The notes below the pieces were generated by a model. It was not told the DNA's origin. It did not search any database and saw nothing but the letters and a program-made list of their open reading frames with translations. The position numbers and the translations under genes were made by a program. Positions 34,432-46,565 of a DNA stretch of 64,000 nt are shown here, piece after piece (positions within the stretch are counted from its first letter, which is position 1; every line of letters starts with the position of its first letter). The DNA is from Viola odorata (lineage: Eukaryota; Streptophyta; Magnoliopsida; Malpighiales; Violaceae): the NCBI GenBank assembly GCA_963691705.1, contig OY829542.1, positions 46,603,002 through 46,667,001 of the forward strand, given 5' to 3'.

Positions 34432-37149
34432 ATAGCTCCTCAAAAGCGAACTACTCCGCCCAGGCCCCCCATAACTAGACTTCAATCGCGAAAAATGGCC
34501 GAACAAGCTAAAACGGAAGAAGCATGGGCAGTTAGAGTAATCAAATTAGAGGAACAAGTTAGGGTTGCTACGGAAAGAGCCGCCTAGGCCGAAAACGAAC
34601 GAGATGAGACCACTGCTGAGTTTCCACCTGGTTTCTATCCCGCTCAAGCAATAGGACCTACCTCTTCGTCCGTCATAGTGGGCTCTTCAATGCCCTAGTC
34701 ATTTTCCGGTCCTGATGGTCAATGGAAGTGGGTTGATCCCTTCGTTGTACCCACCACCACGAACCCTGTAGCCAACATAGGTGAAGGAGTTGATACACCT
34801 CTCCAGCGCCCTTTGGCTAATCTCACCTTGGACTTTGGTAAAAATCAGACTCGTTAGAAATTCAAGTATCTCCACCCACCTCAGGGTCACCCTTCTACCC
34901 AAACCTTGATTCCTGAATCTTCGGGAATTCGGCCTCCTTTTGTCAATCTGACACAACCACCATTCACATCGGAACCCCTACTGCCCCTTGGTCCTAGCGC
35001 TGTCATCACAGAGAAACCAAGTATGGATAGATTGAGCCTACTAGAGGAAAGGCTCAGAGCTGTTGAAGGAACAAACCTTTTTGACCCCACAGGCCCCGCC
35101 GACATGTGCATGGTCCCGGGGATCATAATGCCTCCAAAATATAAGGTTCCTGATTTCGAGAAGTATACAGGGGTCGAGTGCCCAAAGACTCATCTCAAGG
35201 CCTATTGCAATAAAATGGCTGAAATGATACATAACGAGCCTCTGTTGATCCATCTGTTCAGGGAAAGCTTGGCCAAGCATGCGTTAGCTTGGTACATGGG
35301 CTTAGACAGAGCTAAGATCCAGACTTGGAGGGATTTATCCGATGCTTTCTTCAAGCAATACAAGTTTAACATGGAGGTAGCACCGTACCGCTCAGATCTT
35401 CAAGATCTAGAAAAGAAAATTAGTGAATCAGTGAAGACCTACGCTCAAAGATGGAGGGAGCTAGCAGGCAGGATTTCTCCTCCATTGAGCGACAAAGAGC
35501 TCATAGCCATCTTCATGAACACTTTCAAGGCCCCTTACTACACCTACCTTATATCCAATCCATCGAACAATTTTTCCAACATGGTTCTAATAGCGGAAAG
35601 AGTTGAACAAGGAATAAAGACAGGGAGAATCATTGTTCCCACTTTCGAGACATCACTTAAGAAAATGCCTCTCGTGAAGAAAGAGGTCGGCTTTGTATCC
35701 AACCAGTCCAACTATAGACAACCCTTCGCGCCACCACTACATCAAGCGCCATCGCCCTATCCATCGCCATTTTTTCCTTCACCGATGCCCATTGCTAATG
35801 TGGCACCGCAATATCCCGCGCCATTCCCACCTTACCCATACCCTCCACCGCAAATACCACAACCTACGCAGCCTAGACCATATAACCCACTAAAGAACCC
35901 TATCAACCAAGCCACCCAAGTTAACCGTTGGAATAGGGAACCACCACCGCCTCTTCCTCTTCCTGCGGGAGAAATTTAGAAGCACCTCTTGGCAGCTGGG
36001 CAGATTGTACCCATTCCTCCCCAACCTATGCTACCACCTTACCCAAAGTGGTACGATCCCAACGTAAAATGCGAATACCATGCGGAGGCTCCAAGTCACT
36101 CGATGGATAATTGCTTCGCCTTCAAAATGAAGGTGCAACAATTGATCAAAAGTGGATGGGTCTCCTTTGAAGGAATGGCCAAAGGACCCAACACCACCAC
36201 CAACCCCCTCTCGAACCACGCTCAAGGAAGCGGAGGGGTAAGCGCCATCTCGATGAAAGAGATTGAAGATCCTCTCCCTCTCATATTAGGTTTGCCAAAG
36301 GAAAGACTTTTCGCCGCACTAGTTGAACGTGGCTATCTATCGCTCTCGGATGAAGGTTTGAGCACTTGCTTATTTTGCCAAGGGGCAAGTAGTCACGAAA
36401 TCCGAAATTGTGGATTTTTCGCGGAAAAGGTGAAATAACTTGTGGATTTCGGGGTTATACAAGTTGAGAAGAAAACCCGAGGGGTAGAGGGAGTTAGCAC
36501 CATAGAGGATGGACGTCCCACCGCATTTGCCTTCAAATATGTGGCCCAAGACGAAGCTCCCATCACAACGCCACTCAAGCTAGTTTTCAAGTTCACTCAG
36601 AACACTCCTAGCCAACACTTGCATGCTGTCCCATTTAACTATGGGTACACGGTCGTTACGACTCCTCCCTTCGCTGCACCAACGGCCGAAACCTTTAATA
36701 TTGAGGGCATGACTCGCACCGGGAGGTGCTACATTTCCGAGGAGCTTGAGAAGCAAAGGCTAGCTAAAGGAAAAGGTCCATTGATCCCCGAGGAGATAGT
36801 GGAAAAGGCGCAAGGGGTAAACGAGCCCGTGACCGAAGGTGATGAGGCTGAATTCTTGAGAATCATGAAGAGGAGCGAGTTCAACGTTATTGAGCAATTG
36901 AAGAAGACCCCAACTCGCATCCCCATCATGGAATTGATCCTCACATCAGAACCTCATCGTCAATCCCTCTTGAAAGTCTTGAATGAGGCCTTCGTAACTA
37001 AGGACATCACCAATGAAGGGGTGGAAAATCTCGTCGGGAGGATCCAAGCGTTAAGCACCATAACCTTCTCCGAGGGGGAAGTCGACCCCGCGGGAACAAG
37101 CCACAACAAAGCCCTTTACATAACGGTGGAATGCAATTCCACGTCATAG
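34432..37149 (+). pseudogene. gag and start of protease region of element A
   Basis: A single reading frame runs from 34432 (start codon now ATA; BC has ATG at the equivalent site) to 37149. It is interrupted by TAG at 34585, 34696, 34855 and 35977 and TAA at 36436, with no frameshift. The capsid-like region (about 35100-35650) has VPDFEKYTGVECPKTHL, ALAWYMGL and YAQRWRELAGR typical of Ogre/Tat gag. A Pro-rich linker follows, then a CEYHAEAPSHSMDNC finger-like motif near 36070. From 36442 the frame continues toward protease. The fold and role (virion capsid) follow from the family. Confidence 0.85.
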
Positions 37150-37158
37150 CAAAGGCCC

Positions 37159-38979
37159 TAGGGGTGTCAAAATCGGTCGACCCGACTCGTTTAATGATGA
37201 CCCGTCGGGTAGCGGGTCAAAACTGACCCGAACCATTTCTGACCTGTCGGGTAAAGGGTCGACCCGACCCTACCCATTTGACCCGTTAAGCAAAACGACG
37301 CAGTTTTAGATTAATAAAAATGGCGTCGTTTTGGTCCAACGAATTAAAACGACTTCGTTTTAGTTTAGACCAAACGACGAAATGACGTTGTTTTGGTCTT
37401 TAAGGATGAAACAAACGCTAGGGTCAAACGGGTCGTAAACGGGTCAGCATGACCCGTCAACGACCCGTCTGACTGGTCAGGTCTGCCGACCCGTTTGTAT
37501 TCCGGCCGGGTTAACCTGATAGAATCCGGGTCGGATCGGGCTGACCTGGATTTTGGCCCGGATTTTTTTATTTGTTTATTTATTTTTTATATGGGTTTTT
37601 ATTTTTTTAAGTAATGGTCCAATTATAATACAAATTTTCTTTTCGAAAAATTTTAAAATAAATATTTTATAAAAATAAGCGGTTATTGACGTAATTTTTT
37701 GGTTAATAAGTTTTATACTATATATTTTCCACATTTAAATTTCTACACAAATACTACATTAAAATAAACGGATTTAAAATGAAATTCTGGCATAAACATT
37801 AAACAAATTACATATGTACTAATTCTTACATTAAAATTGCATGTATTTAAACGAAAACTAGCAATCAGAAGTTAAACTAATTCTATAATGTGTTTCATCT
37901 TGCATGATTTATATCTTATCCCTTTTCTCCTATTGTAGACCTTAAAACAATTAGACTTGCATGTAGTTTCTACTCATTACATAGAAATCTTAACGCAAAA
38001 AAAACAACAATTCTTTAATTCTCACCCATTCAACGAACCGAAAAAGAAGATCATGCATAACTAGAAATTAAACAAGCATAAGAAAGGAAACAGAGAAGGT
38101 TAGGATCGCAAAGGTTAGTAACATACCGCTGCTCTGATTACTTCATCACATTTGATTGTGATTTTGCAGGTCCACCAACTGCTGGATTGCAAAGCTGTAT
38201 ATAATAACTCTTGTTAGTAATTAACACTTAGAATGAAGCCCATTAACTAAACCTAAGTTGTGTTCTCGTCCAGTTTCTTGCTAAATTAGCAGTTAAGACA
38301 CCATGGTGAAGTTGCAAACTCTTTTAAGAGCACAACCACAGAAATTCACGAAAAACACAGAAATGCTAAACAATCAACAAATACCCAAAAGTCCAAAAAT
38401 ACAAACAGATCCAAACCACACAGAGATACGTTTGTGGGAAAAGACAAAATAGAGGGTAGGATAACATACTGATGAGGCGATGACGTCGGATCTGGAGAGC
38501 CTCGACGAGGAAGGAATCCACCATTGACTCCTTATTATCGGTGATGGATAGTGGCAATTGCGAGGAGTCCATCGCTTCTTCTGCTATCTCTCTACTCTCC
38601 CTCCCTCTAGAATTGGTTTCTTCTCCGTCTTCTTCTTCTCCGTCTTCCCCGAAGAGAAAGAGAAAAGGGAAGTGAAGGGATAGGGTGTCAGGAAGTGAAA
38701 GGCTTCATCTTTTGACGCAAAGGAGCGAAACCCACCGAACAACAGACGAGAGAAGCGAACACAGCGGATGTAGAGAGAGAGATGGGAGACGAAAATCCTT
38801 TTCCTTTGCTTCGTTTTCGTTTATAAACCCTAAATTTTAAACGGGTCAGACCCGCGACCCGTAGGGTCAACCCGTTTCTGACCCGTTATCTAACGGGTCG
38901 AAAAATGACGACCCGACGGGTCTAATTGCGGGTCGAGTACGGGTCGAACCGTCGGGTCGGACCCATTTTGACACCCCTA
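37159..38979. mobile_element. Non-autonomous hAT element 2, 1.82 kb, inside protease of A
   Basis: The ends TAGGGGTGTCAAAAT and ATTTTGACACCCCTA are inverted repeats. A perfect 8-bp target duplication AAAGGCCC occupies 37151-37158 and 38980-38987. The first and last 300 bp are dense in GACCCG/CGGGTC words in both orientations (subterminal repeats). There is no transposase. The middle holds a captured host exon on the minus strand (next entry). Confidence 0.9.
38470..38572 (-). pseudogene. Captured first exon resembling an R3H-domain protein gene
   Basis: ATG at 38572 opens 34 codons containing SITDNKESMVDSFLVEALQ and then RRHRL, ending at a consensus donor (A|GTATGT). This resembles the start of plant R3H/SUZ-domain nucleic-acid-binding proteins, where a VD-FLVEALQNPRHRL segment precedes the R3H domain. 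GA- and CT-rich sequence upstream (38573-38830) looks like the original 5' UTR. Later exons were not recognised. The assignment rests on recall of the motif. Confidence 0.55.
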
Positions 38980-38987
38980 AAAGGCCC

Positions 38988-39885
38988 TGATCGACAATAG
39001 GTCCGCATTGAATGTCATGCCCAAGCATGTCCTCGAGCAACTGTCAGTCGACATGGCTCTTTCGAAACCATGTGGAATGATGACCCGAGCCGTCGACGGA
39101 AGTATTCGGGAGATCATCGGGAACCTTGAATTGGACATGGTAATCGGGCCCCATACGTTCACCTTGACATTCCAAGTCATGGAAATCCACCCCGCATACA
39201 GCATGCTCTTGGGGCGACTTTGGATCCACGTGGCGGGGGTCGTTCCCTCTTCTTTACATCAATGCATCAAATATGTAAAGGACAACGTCCTCGTCATGAT
39301 AAGAGCAGAGGAAGCTTTGATCTTAGCAAAGCATTCTTCTGTACTCTACATCGAAGCTACCGAAATGTTGGATAGCTCATTCCAAGCCTTCGAAATTGTG
39401 AACGCGGATGGATAGAGGAGGGATCTGCCATCCCCAAAACCCAAATTCCTGAGGAGGCCATGCTAGCTACCCATGTAACTTCGAAAGATAGCTCTCAGCT
39501 AGGAAAAATGCTAGGAACCATGCTACAGGGAGCAAGGTGCCTTGCATCGCCTAAGAATTTTGGAGACCACTTTGGATTGGGATATCAACCAAGCCAGGCC
39601 GATTTCATTAGGGTCTCCAAAGAAAAGAAAGAGAGGCAGCTAGCCAAGTTGTTTGGGCGTCCGACGCCTTTTTACAGCATGAGTGTCCCTCATATCAGAA
39701 CCACTTTCCCTTTTGCAGCCGAAATTGTCAACTCAGATTCGACCATGGTTAATATAGCTCCAGATTTCCATATTTGCACACTTGGAGAAGAAGTGTCGTC
39801 TCAAGGCTCGGCCATTTTCATGAAGAAGTTTGGGGGGGCTGTGCGCAACTGGACCGCCACCATGCTTCCTGATGTCTCTCTGTAA
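38988..39885 (+). pseudogene. Protease and protease-RT linker of element A
   Basis: Resumes after hAT-2 with LIDNRSALNVMP, the aspartic-protease active-site region; the usual catalytic D-x-G triplet is degenerate here (DNR). YSMLLGRLWIHVAG is the conserved second part of the domain. After one frameshift near 39415, GKMLGTMLQG and HFGLGYQPSQADF form the G-patch-like segment characteristic of Ogre elements between protease and RT. Ends at the intron donor at 39881. Confidence 0.75.
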
Positions 39886-40045
39886 TTTCTTTTTCGAAAA
39901 AATATATATACATGCTTTGTAGTTTTTTTTCTTTTCAGAGTTTAATAAACTCTTTTTTTTGTAGGAACTCACGTTCCTTTAATAAGTAATAAATATACGC
40001 AAGCCTTTTTCCAAACGTCTTTTACTTTTCTCGTTTTACTTTCAG
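39882..40045 (+). other. Ogre intron between protease and reverse transcriptase
   Basis: Donor T|GTAATTT at 39881/39882 and acceptor TTTACTTTCAG| at 40045. Removing these 164 bases joins two otherwise out-of-frame ORFs in phase (CT|G), and the downstream frame stays open (VNSIGLDKPYAFTG...). An intron at this position is an established feature of Ogre retrotransposons. Confidence 0.75.
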
Positions 40046-41542
40046 GATAAATGTTAATTCAATTGGTCTTGATAAACCCTATGCCTTTACCGGTGAGGAA
40101 AGTATCACCGCAACTGAAAATGAAGATGTGATTCCATGCGAATTGGCCCGTTTAGTCGAGAGTTCAGAGAAAGAGATAGTCCCTCATCAAGAGGAATTGG
40201 AAGAAATAAACTTGGGGGCAAGCGAAGAAAATCAAAAAATTGTCAGGATCGGAACTACCCTAGACTCTAGTCAAAGAGAGAATAATCTCCCTCCTCAAGG
40301 AACACTCGGATGTATTTGTTTAGTCATACGACGACATGCCTGGTCTCGACCCCAACATAGTCGAGCACCGCATCCCATTAAAACCCAAATTCAAACCCAT
40401 AAAACAAAAACTTCGAAGAATGCATCCCGACATCCTTTTGAAAATAAAAGAAGAAGTTACGAAACAACTAACGACGAGTTTCTTGAGAGTTGCAGAATAC
40501 CCCGAGTAGGTTGCCAATATTGTGCCCATGCCAAAGAAAGACGGGAAAGTCCGCATGTGTGTGGATTTTAGAGACCTTAATCGAGCAAGTCCCAAAGATG
40601 ACTTCCCGCTCCCTCACATTGACATCCTAGTAGACAGCGCCACACACAACGACATGTTCTCCTTCATGGATGGGTTTTTAGGATACAATCAGATTAAAAT
40701 GGCCCCTGAAGATAGCAAAAAAAACCACCGTCATCACGCCTTGGGGAACCTTTTGCTACAAGGGGATGCCTTTCGGGTTAAAGAACGCAGGTGCCACGTA
40801 CCAGCGTGTCACTATCACCCTTTTTCATGACATGATGCATAAGGAGGTTGAAATTTACGTCGACGATATGATCGCCAAATCTCGTGGAAAAAAGGATCAT
40901 GTAGATGTCCTAAGAAAAGTCTTCGAAAGATTGCGGCAATTTCAATTACGTTTGAATCCCACCAAGTGCACCTTCGGAGTAACATCCAGAAAATTGCTAG
41001 GGTTTATCGTCAGCAATAGAGGCATAGAGGTAGATCCTGACAAGGTGAAAGCTATCCGAGAGCTACCTTCTCCCAAGACTGAAAAGGAGGTACGGAGCTT
41101 CCTGGGGCGCATTAACTATATCGCCTGCTTTATCAGTCAGTTAACACTCACCTGCGAGCTGATGTTCAAAATGTTAAGAAAAAATGGAGATGCCGAATGG
41201 GATGAAGATTGTCAGAAGGCCTTTGAAAAGATCAAGACGTATCTACAAAGTCCACTAGTGTTGGTCCCTCCGACGCCAGGGCGCCCTTTACTTATTTACT
41301 TGACAGTAACGGCTAGCGCCATAGAGTGTGTCTTGGGACAACACGATGAGTCTGAGAGACGAGAGCAAGCTATCTACTATTTGAGCAAGAAGTTTAGCGA
41401 ATGCGAGATGCACTATTCTGCACTAGAACAGACTTGTTACGCTTTATCAAGGATCCTTTGAAGTACATCTTCGAGAAGCCGTACTTATCAAGCCGAATTT
41501 GTAGATGGCAAGTTTTGTTGGCCGAATACGAGATCGTATATG
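40046..41542 (+). pseudogene. Reverse transcriptase and partial RNase H of element A
   Basis: RT motifs in order: MPKKDGKVRMCVDFRDLNRA (40520), FSFMDGFLGYNQIKM (40660), MPFGLKNAGATYQR (40766) and the catalytic YVDD (about 40858). RNase H begins around 41285 (PLLIYLTVTASAIECVLGQ, YYLSKKF). Frameshifts occur near 40300 and 40715, a TGG-to-TAG change near 40507 precedes VANIVPMPKK, and another shift is at 41460. The domain is cut at 41542 by LTR D. The rest of RNase H and integrase are missing. Confidence 0.9.
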
Positions 41543-44071
41543 TGTCGCACCTCCTTTTTCGTCGAAAGATGAGTTTAGGTTCAGGACGGATGCTAAGCAT
41601 AAATGGATGCTTCGCATAATGCAATGAAGTCGCCACCCTATTTTCTAAGGTATAGGGAACCTAATCGTCATGGCATAAAAAGTAAAAACTAAGGCACATG
41701 TGGTCTAAACCAAAGAACGAAGGTTCGAGGTCTTATTATGGACTCGGGAAGGTGTTCGGCACCCGAGTCACATCCTTAAAAAGGTTACCAGTTAAAAAGG
41801 TGTTTGGAAAATATTTTTGACATGAAAACGAGTAAGTAACCGGAAAGTGTCGTCCGATCCCGCGCATGAAAATGCGCCACTTTTCAATCATTTACGGAAT
41901 AAATGATCGCAAAGTGTCAACCGAAATCCTGTTACGAAGATTGGGCCACCTTCCAGTTGTCCATGGGCTCTTAGAGGTATTCATCACTTTAGTGTTTTGT
42001 TATTTCCGATCGGGACTGTAGGGATTGATTAATCATTTTTGGTCGGGACTGATTAATCGTTGGTTTTTTTACTAAAACGAGAGCCTTCTTTATCATCATC
42101 GGGCCATGCATGATTAATTAATTACTACGTGATCCTATCATGGATAAAACTAACATCGTACCATTTTAATGAATGCAAATAACCGTGTGGAATCGAAGCC
42201 ACCATGCTCATGTATCAATGCAAATGTACAATTAATTTCATGGCATAAAAGCAAGTGATGTAAACACGTAAGCATGTGTTGATTTTATTTTCATGCATAC
42301 AATTATGATATGGGTTTTTTAACATTTCTAAACAACATGCATATAAGTAATATTTGCGGAAAACCTTGAATAAATAAAAGAGACTTAGAAGGGCGTACTT
42401 GCGAGCGAAGACTTAAAGATTACCTACAAATTGAGATCATTAGTACGAGTAAAATAAATATCAAGCAATTGAATAGAATGATTTAACAATTAAGAACAAT
42501 TAAAACAATTAATTAGTTAATTAAAAGCAAGTAAATTAATTAATTGATAATTACATGCAAATGATTAATTAACAATTAAAAATAAGTAAATTAATTAAAT
42601 ATTACAAACGAGTAAGGGATACGAAATACTTACGGTGGGCCAAAAAAAACTGGGCCTTGCAGTTGGGCTCGGAACAGCCCAGCCCATCTGGTGGGCCAAG
42701 CTCTCTCTCTTTTCCTTTCCCGCGTGGGCCAGATCGCCCATCTTCTCCACATGGACCAAGGCCAGCGCTTGGCCCATAGTCCATTTTCCTTTGGCTTGCG
42801 CAGCAGCAGCCCCTTTCCTTTCTTTCCATTAAACAAACACGCCCTCACAAAATAAAACAAGCCCAGCCCATGATACTTCTTTCATTTTTTTTTAAACAAG
42901 CCCAGCCCGCGCCTCACTCCTCTTCTCCACTGTTCATCATCTCCTTCTTTTCTTCTTCCTGCAACTTCAACGAACAGCAAAATAAAAGGAAAAAATTCCA
43001 AGACAAAATCTGGCCATAACAACGACCTTAATTCGGCCAGAAAAAATCTCCACGGTGACAGCAACTCCAACACGCCCTCGCAGCGATTTAATCCTTGCGA
43101 AACACTGATTATTTTAATTAAAACAGTAAATTAAGTTAATTAAACAAAAGATTAAAATTCACTCAAAATGGATAGCAAATCGATGAATTAAAGCAGCATA
43201 ATTAATCCAAAATATTAGCAGCAATTAATTGACAATAAAACAGGAGCAAACGATTTTAAATGAAACAGAGGCAATTTAAATAATTGAAAGGTAATAAATT
43301 GAAAGCAGCAGAGGGAGAGAGCTGAATAAAAGGGGGGACTAAAACGTGAAATTGCCTCCCCCCTCTTTTTTGAAGAATGCTTGCTATTTATAGGGGAGGG
43401 TTGAGTCGGTTGATTGTGTGAGGAGCACGCAGGGTGACGCGACTCTTTTAATTTGCTTGGCTGAGAACGATCGGGAAGCACATGGGAGGGCGACGTGGGC
43501 ATGGTGACGAGGCTGGTTTCTGGAATCAATGACGAGGCTAAGCTTAGAAGGTGACGCGGCTCGAATTTTGGAAGAGAAATGGCTTGCGGGAGAAGAAAAG
43601 GGAGATGGGTTTTGTGTTTAAATAGGTGACTGTTGGATGGTTGACTAAGGATAGTCAACCAATCCAACGGTTGATCAAAAGGAAAGAAAGAAAAAATATT
43701 CAGTAATTAAAAGGGGCTCGATCAATCAGCGCGATGAAACCGGCGAAAAAATCGAACGAAAGTAACTGCGTTGTAGAGAAAAATATGACGATCGGGATGA
43801 TGCGAACAAAATTTTGAGCTCGACTCTCCAAACACATTTATTTTGACAAAGTGTCGAAAAAGCTCGTTCGGGGCCTAATAAGACTAAAAAGTAAAAAGAC
43901 CCAAATGATAGATAAAAATGAAAGAAAACGAAAGGACCCGAGCTGGGCCGAGAGATCATTAACGGTTAGTGAAAAAATAAAAATAAAGCGACTATAATTG
44001 ATTAAACGCGTTTAAAAAATGCTATTTTGCACGTGATTAAACGTGCTACCGTCAAAATTCGGGTGTCAACA
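41543..44071 (-). repeat. 3' LTR of element D
   Basis: On the minus strand it begins TGTTGACACCCGAATTTTG and ends GGAGGTGCGACA. It shares with LTR A the CATTATGCGAAGCATCCATT motif near its end, and with B/C a GGGCTGGGC-rich segment. TATA box TATAAATA (minus) at 43385-43392. Confidence 0.85.
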
Positions 44072-44085
44072 GTTGCCCCCTCTTT
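44072..44085 (-). other. Polypurine tract of element D
   Basis: The minus strand reads AAAGAGGGGGCAAC immediately before the LTR start, matching the BC tract. Confidence 0.7.
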
Positions 44086-44454
44086 ACTGTCTGATCAAAA
44101 ATACAGTGTAACTGAATTTTTTGATAAGCAGTAAAGACGGTTGCCCCAAGCTTTTACTAGGTTTTGAAATGATGAAGACTTACCTGGGAGTGGGGTGATC
44201 TGTAAATCCTGGTCTGGGCGAGGCTATTGCATTGCGAGATGCTGGTACGAAAAAAATGAAACTGCATGTCCGTGCGAGGCTATCGCTCTCCGAAAGTTGA
44301 CGTGGAAATATGACGAAGGTCCGTGCGAACTGAAATGGAGGGTGGTTGAAAGCCACCGTATGAACTGAGTTGGAGAGTGATTGAAAGCCACCGTATTTGA
44401 TAGATGTAAATTCCGATTTGAGCGGGGACACTGCAAAATTCGGATGTTTGGACA

Positions 44455-45165
44455 TTTGAGGAAGATAGTCACCTTGGACATTTTGAGGAAGATAGTCACT
44501 TTGGACATTTTGAGGAAGATAGTCACCTCGGACATTTGAGGAAGATAGTCACCTCGGACATTTTGAGGAAGATAGTCACCTCGGACATTTTGAGGAAGGT
44601 AGTCACCTCGGACATTTTGAGGAAGGTAGTCACCTCGGACATTTTGAGGAAGGTAGTCACCTCGGACATTTGAGGAAGATAGTCACCTCGGACATTTTGA
44701 GGAAGATAGTCACCTCGGACATTTTGAGGAAGGTAGTCACCTCGGACATTTTGAGGAAGTTAGTCACCTCGGACATTTTGAGGAAGACAGTCACCTCGGA
44801 CATTTGAGGAAGATAGTCACCTCGGACATTTGAGGAAGATAGTCACCTCGGACATTTTGAGGAAGGTAGTCACCTCGGACATTTTGAGGAAGATAGTCAC
44901 CTCGGACATTTTGAGGCGGATATTTGAGGAAGATAGTCACCTCGGACATTTTGAGGAAGATAGTCACCTCGGACATTTGAGGAAGATAGTCACCTCAGAC
45001 ATTGTGAGGAAGATAGTCACCTCGGACATTTGAGGAAGATAGTCACCTCGGACATTTGAGGAAGATAGTCACCTCGGACATTTTGAGGAAGATAGTCACC
45101 TGGGACATTTGAGGAAGATAGTCACCTCAGACTTTTGAGGAAGATAGTCACCTCGGACATTTTGA
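44455..45165. repeat. Minisatellite of 26-27-bp units (about 26 copies)
   Basis: The unit is GAGGAAGATAGTCACCTCGG plus ACATTT or ACATTTT. About 26 copies run with little divergence, apart from one truncated unit near 44916. It occupies a place near where BC has its 52-bp minisatellite, but the sequence is unrelated. The two elements therefore amplified different short repeats in the same non-coding zone. Confidence 0.9.
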
Positions 45166-45957
45166 TTGGGGAATGGTAACGTACTCCCTTCGAGGTTGAT
45201 TGGATTTTGACGAAAAACCAAGATGAGGGGATTTATAACGATGTCGTCATCGAAAACCCATTTGTGGCATGATTCCACTGAAGCTTATCTGTATCCTGCA
45301 AATAGGAAGGAAGCAAACACAAAGCAACAACAGATAGAAAAAGGAGAGAGCAATTGATAATGTGAGAAATATCCTGTATTCCTACTTTTAAACCTCGGCT
45401 TGCCCCCAAGTCTCTTTTTTGGAATGAAAACGACCTCTTTGTTTTAAGAGAAAATCAAATCAAGTATATTCTCTAAAAAAATGTTCGTTCAGTTTTCATT
45501 ATATAAACATGATTGATACAAGTCTAGATAACGTCTGCGTCTTGTTCAGGAAATAACGACCTCAAGAACAAGACTTTCCCATGACATGTAAACATAAGCA
45601 ATTCTCACTAGATATTAGTGTTTTCGCTCGCGCTCAGAAACAGGGCTATGTGTTTACACTCCTAAAAATGCAGCAAACATAGCACAAAATCAGATTTGCA
45701 ATGTCAATCAGAGTGAATAAACTTCAAATGAAGATGCACCTGCATGGGCCTGCTAATAATTGAAAGGATTTTGCAAGGGAGAAAGAAAGGAGGAATTTGT
45801 AGAAGAAAGGAAAAAGTGTTGTGTTTGTTTTTTTTTTTTTTTGTTGTGAAAGGTTTTAATGAGTTTGTGCTCGACGACTGACTGTGATGAGGACAAATCG
45901 TGGTGAACGATGCTTGATGATTTGATCGAGGCGAAAGCAAAGTATACAATTTTCTTC

Positions 45958-46565
45958 ATCTTCTGCTAGGAATGCTCTTCCGGTGATCGTCTTAATCGAT
46001 TCTGATTGATGATTTTTTCGTACTTTCTCCTACTTTCACTGACTTGGGTTCTTTGAGATACCCTCTATATACAAGTTCCTTCATCTTTTGCTAGGAACAC
46101 TCTTCTTGTGATCATCTTGATTGATTTTGATTGATGATTTTTTTTCGTACTTGCTTCTTCTTTCATTGACTTGGGTTCTTTGAGATACCCTCTGTATACA
46201 AGTTTCTTCATCCTTTGCTAGGAACACTCTTCTTGTGATCATCTTGATTGATTTTGATTGATGATTTTTTTTCATACTTGCTTCTTCTTTCATTGACTTG
46301 GGTTCTTTGAGATACCCTCTATATACAAGTTTCTTCATCCTTTGCTAGGAACGCTCTTCTTGTGATCGTCTTAATCGATTCTGATTGATGATTTTTCGTA
46401 CTTGCTTCTACTTTTATTGACTTGGGTTCTTTGAGATATCCTCTGTATACAAGTTTCTTTATCCTTTGCTAGGAACGCTCTTCTTGTGATCGTATTAATC
46501 GATTCTGATTGATGATTTTTCGTACTTGCTTCTACTTTCATTGACTTGGGTTCTTTGAGATACCC
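45958..46565. repeat. Tandem array of about 118-bp units (about 5 copies)
   Basis: Units contain CTTGGGTTCTTTGAGATACC, TATACAAGTTTCTTCATC, TTTGCTAGGAACACTCTTCT, TGTGATC and TTGATTGATGATTTTTT. Adjacent copies differ at only a few positions, which indicates recent amplification. It is absent from BC. Confidence 0.85.

Larger units (their letters stand above)
15663..41542 (+). mobile_element. Ogre/Tat-type Ty3-gypsy retrotransposon A, degenerate and 3'-truncated
   Basis: Order on the plus strand: a 3.2-kb 5' LTR, a degenerate primer site, ORF1 (plant-mobile-domain-like), a 175-bp tandem array, gag, protease, an intron, then RT and the start of RNase H. An extra ORF before gag and an intron between protease and RT are known Ogre hallmarks. 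The element stops inside RNase H at 41542, where the minus-strand LTR of element D begins. Integrase and the 3' LTR are absent. It is interrupted by element BC (19803-31771) and hAT-2 (37159-38987). Net length without inserts is about 12 kb. Many nonsense changes and some frameshifts show it is dead. Confidence 0.85.

Noticed and set aside
44791..45033. Repeat-encoded peptides (VTSDILRKI-type) in both strands
   Set aside because: These are translations of the 26-bp minisatellite; unit length changes between 26 and 27 bp break any frame.
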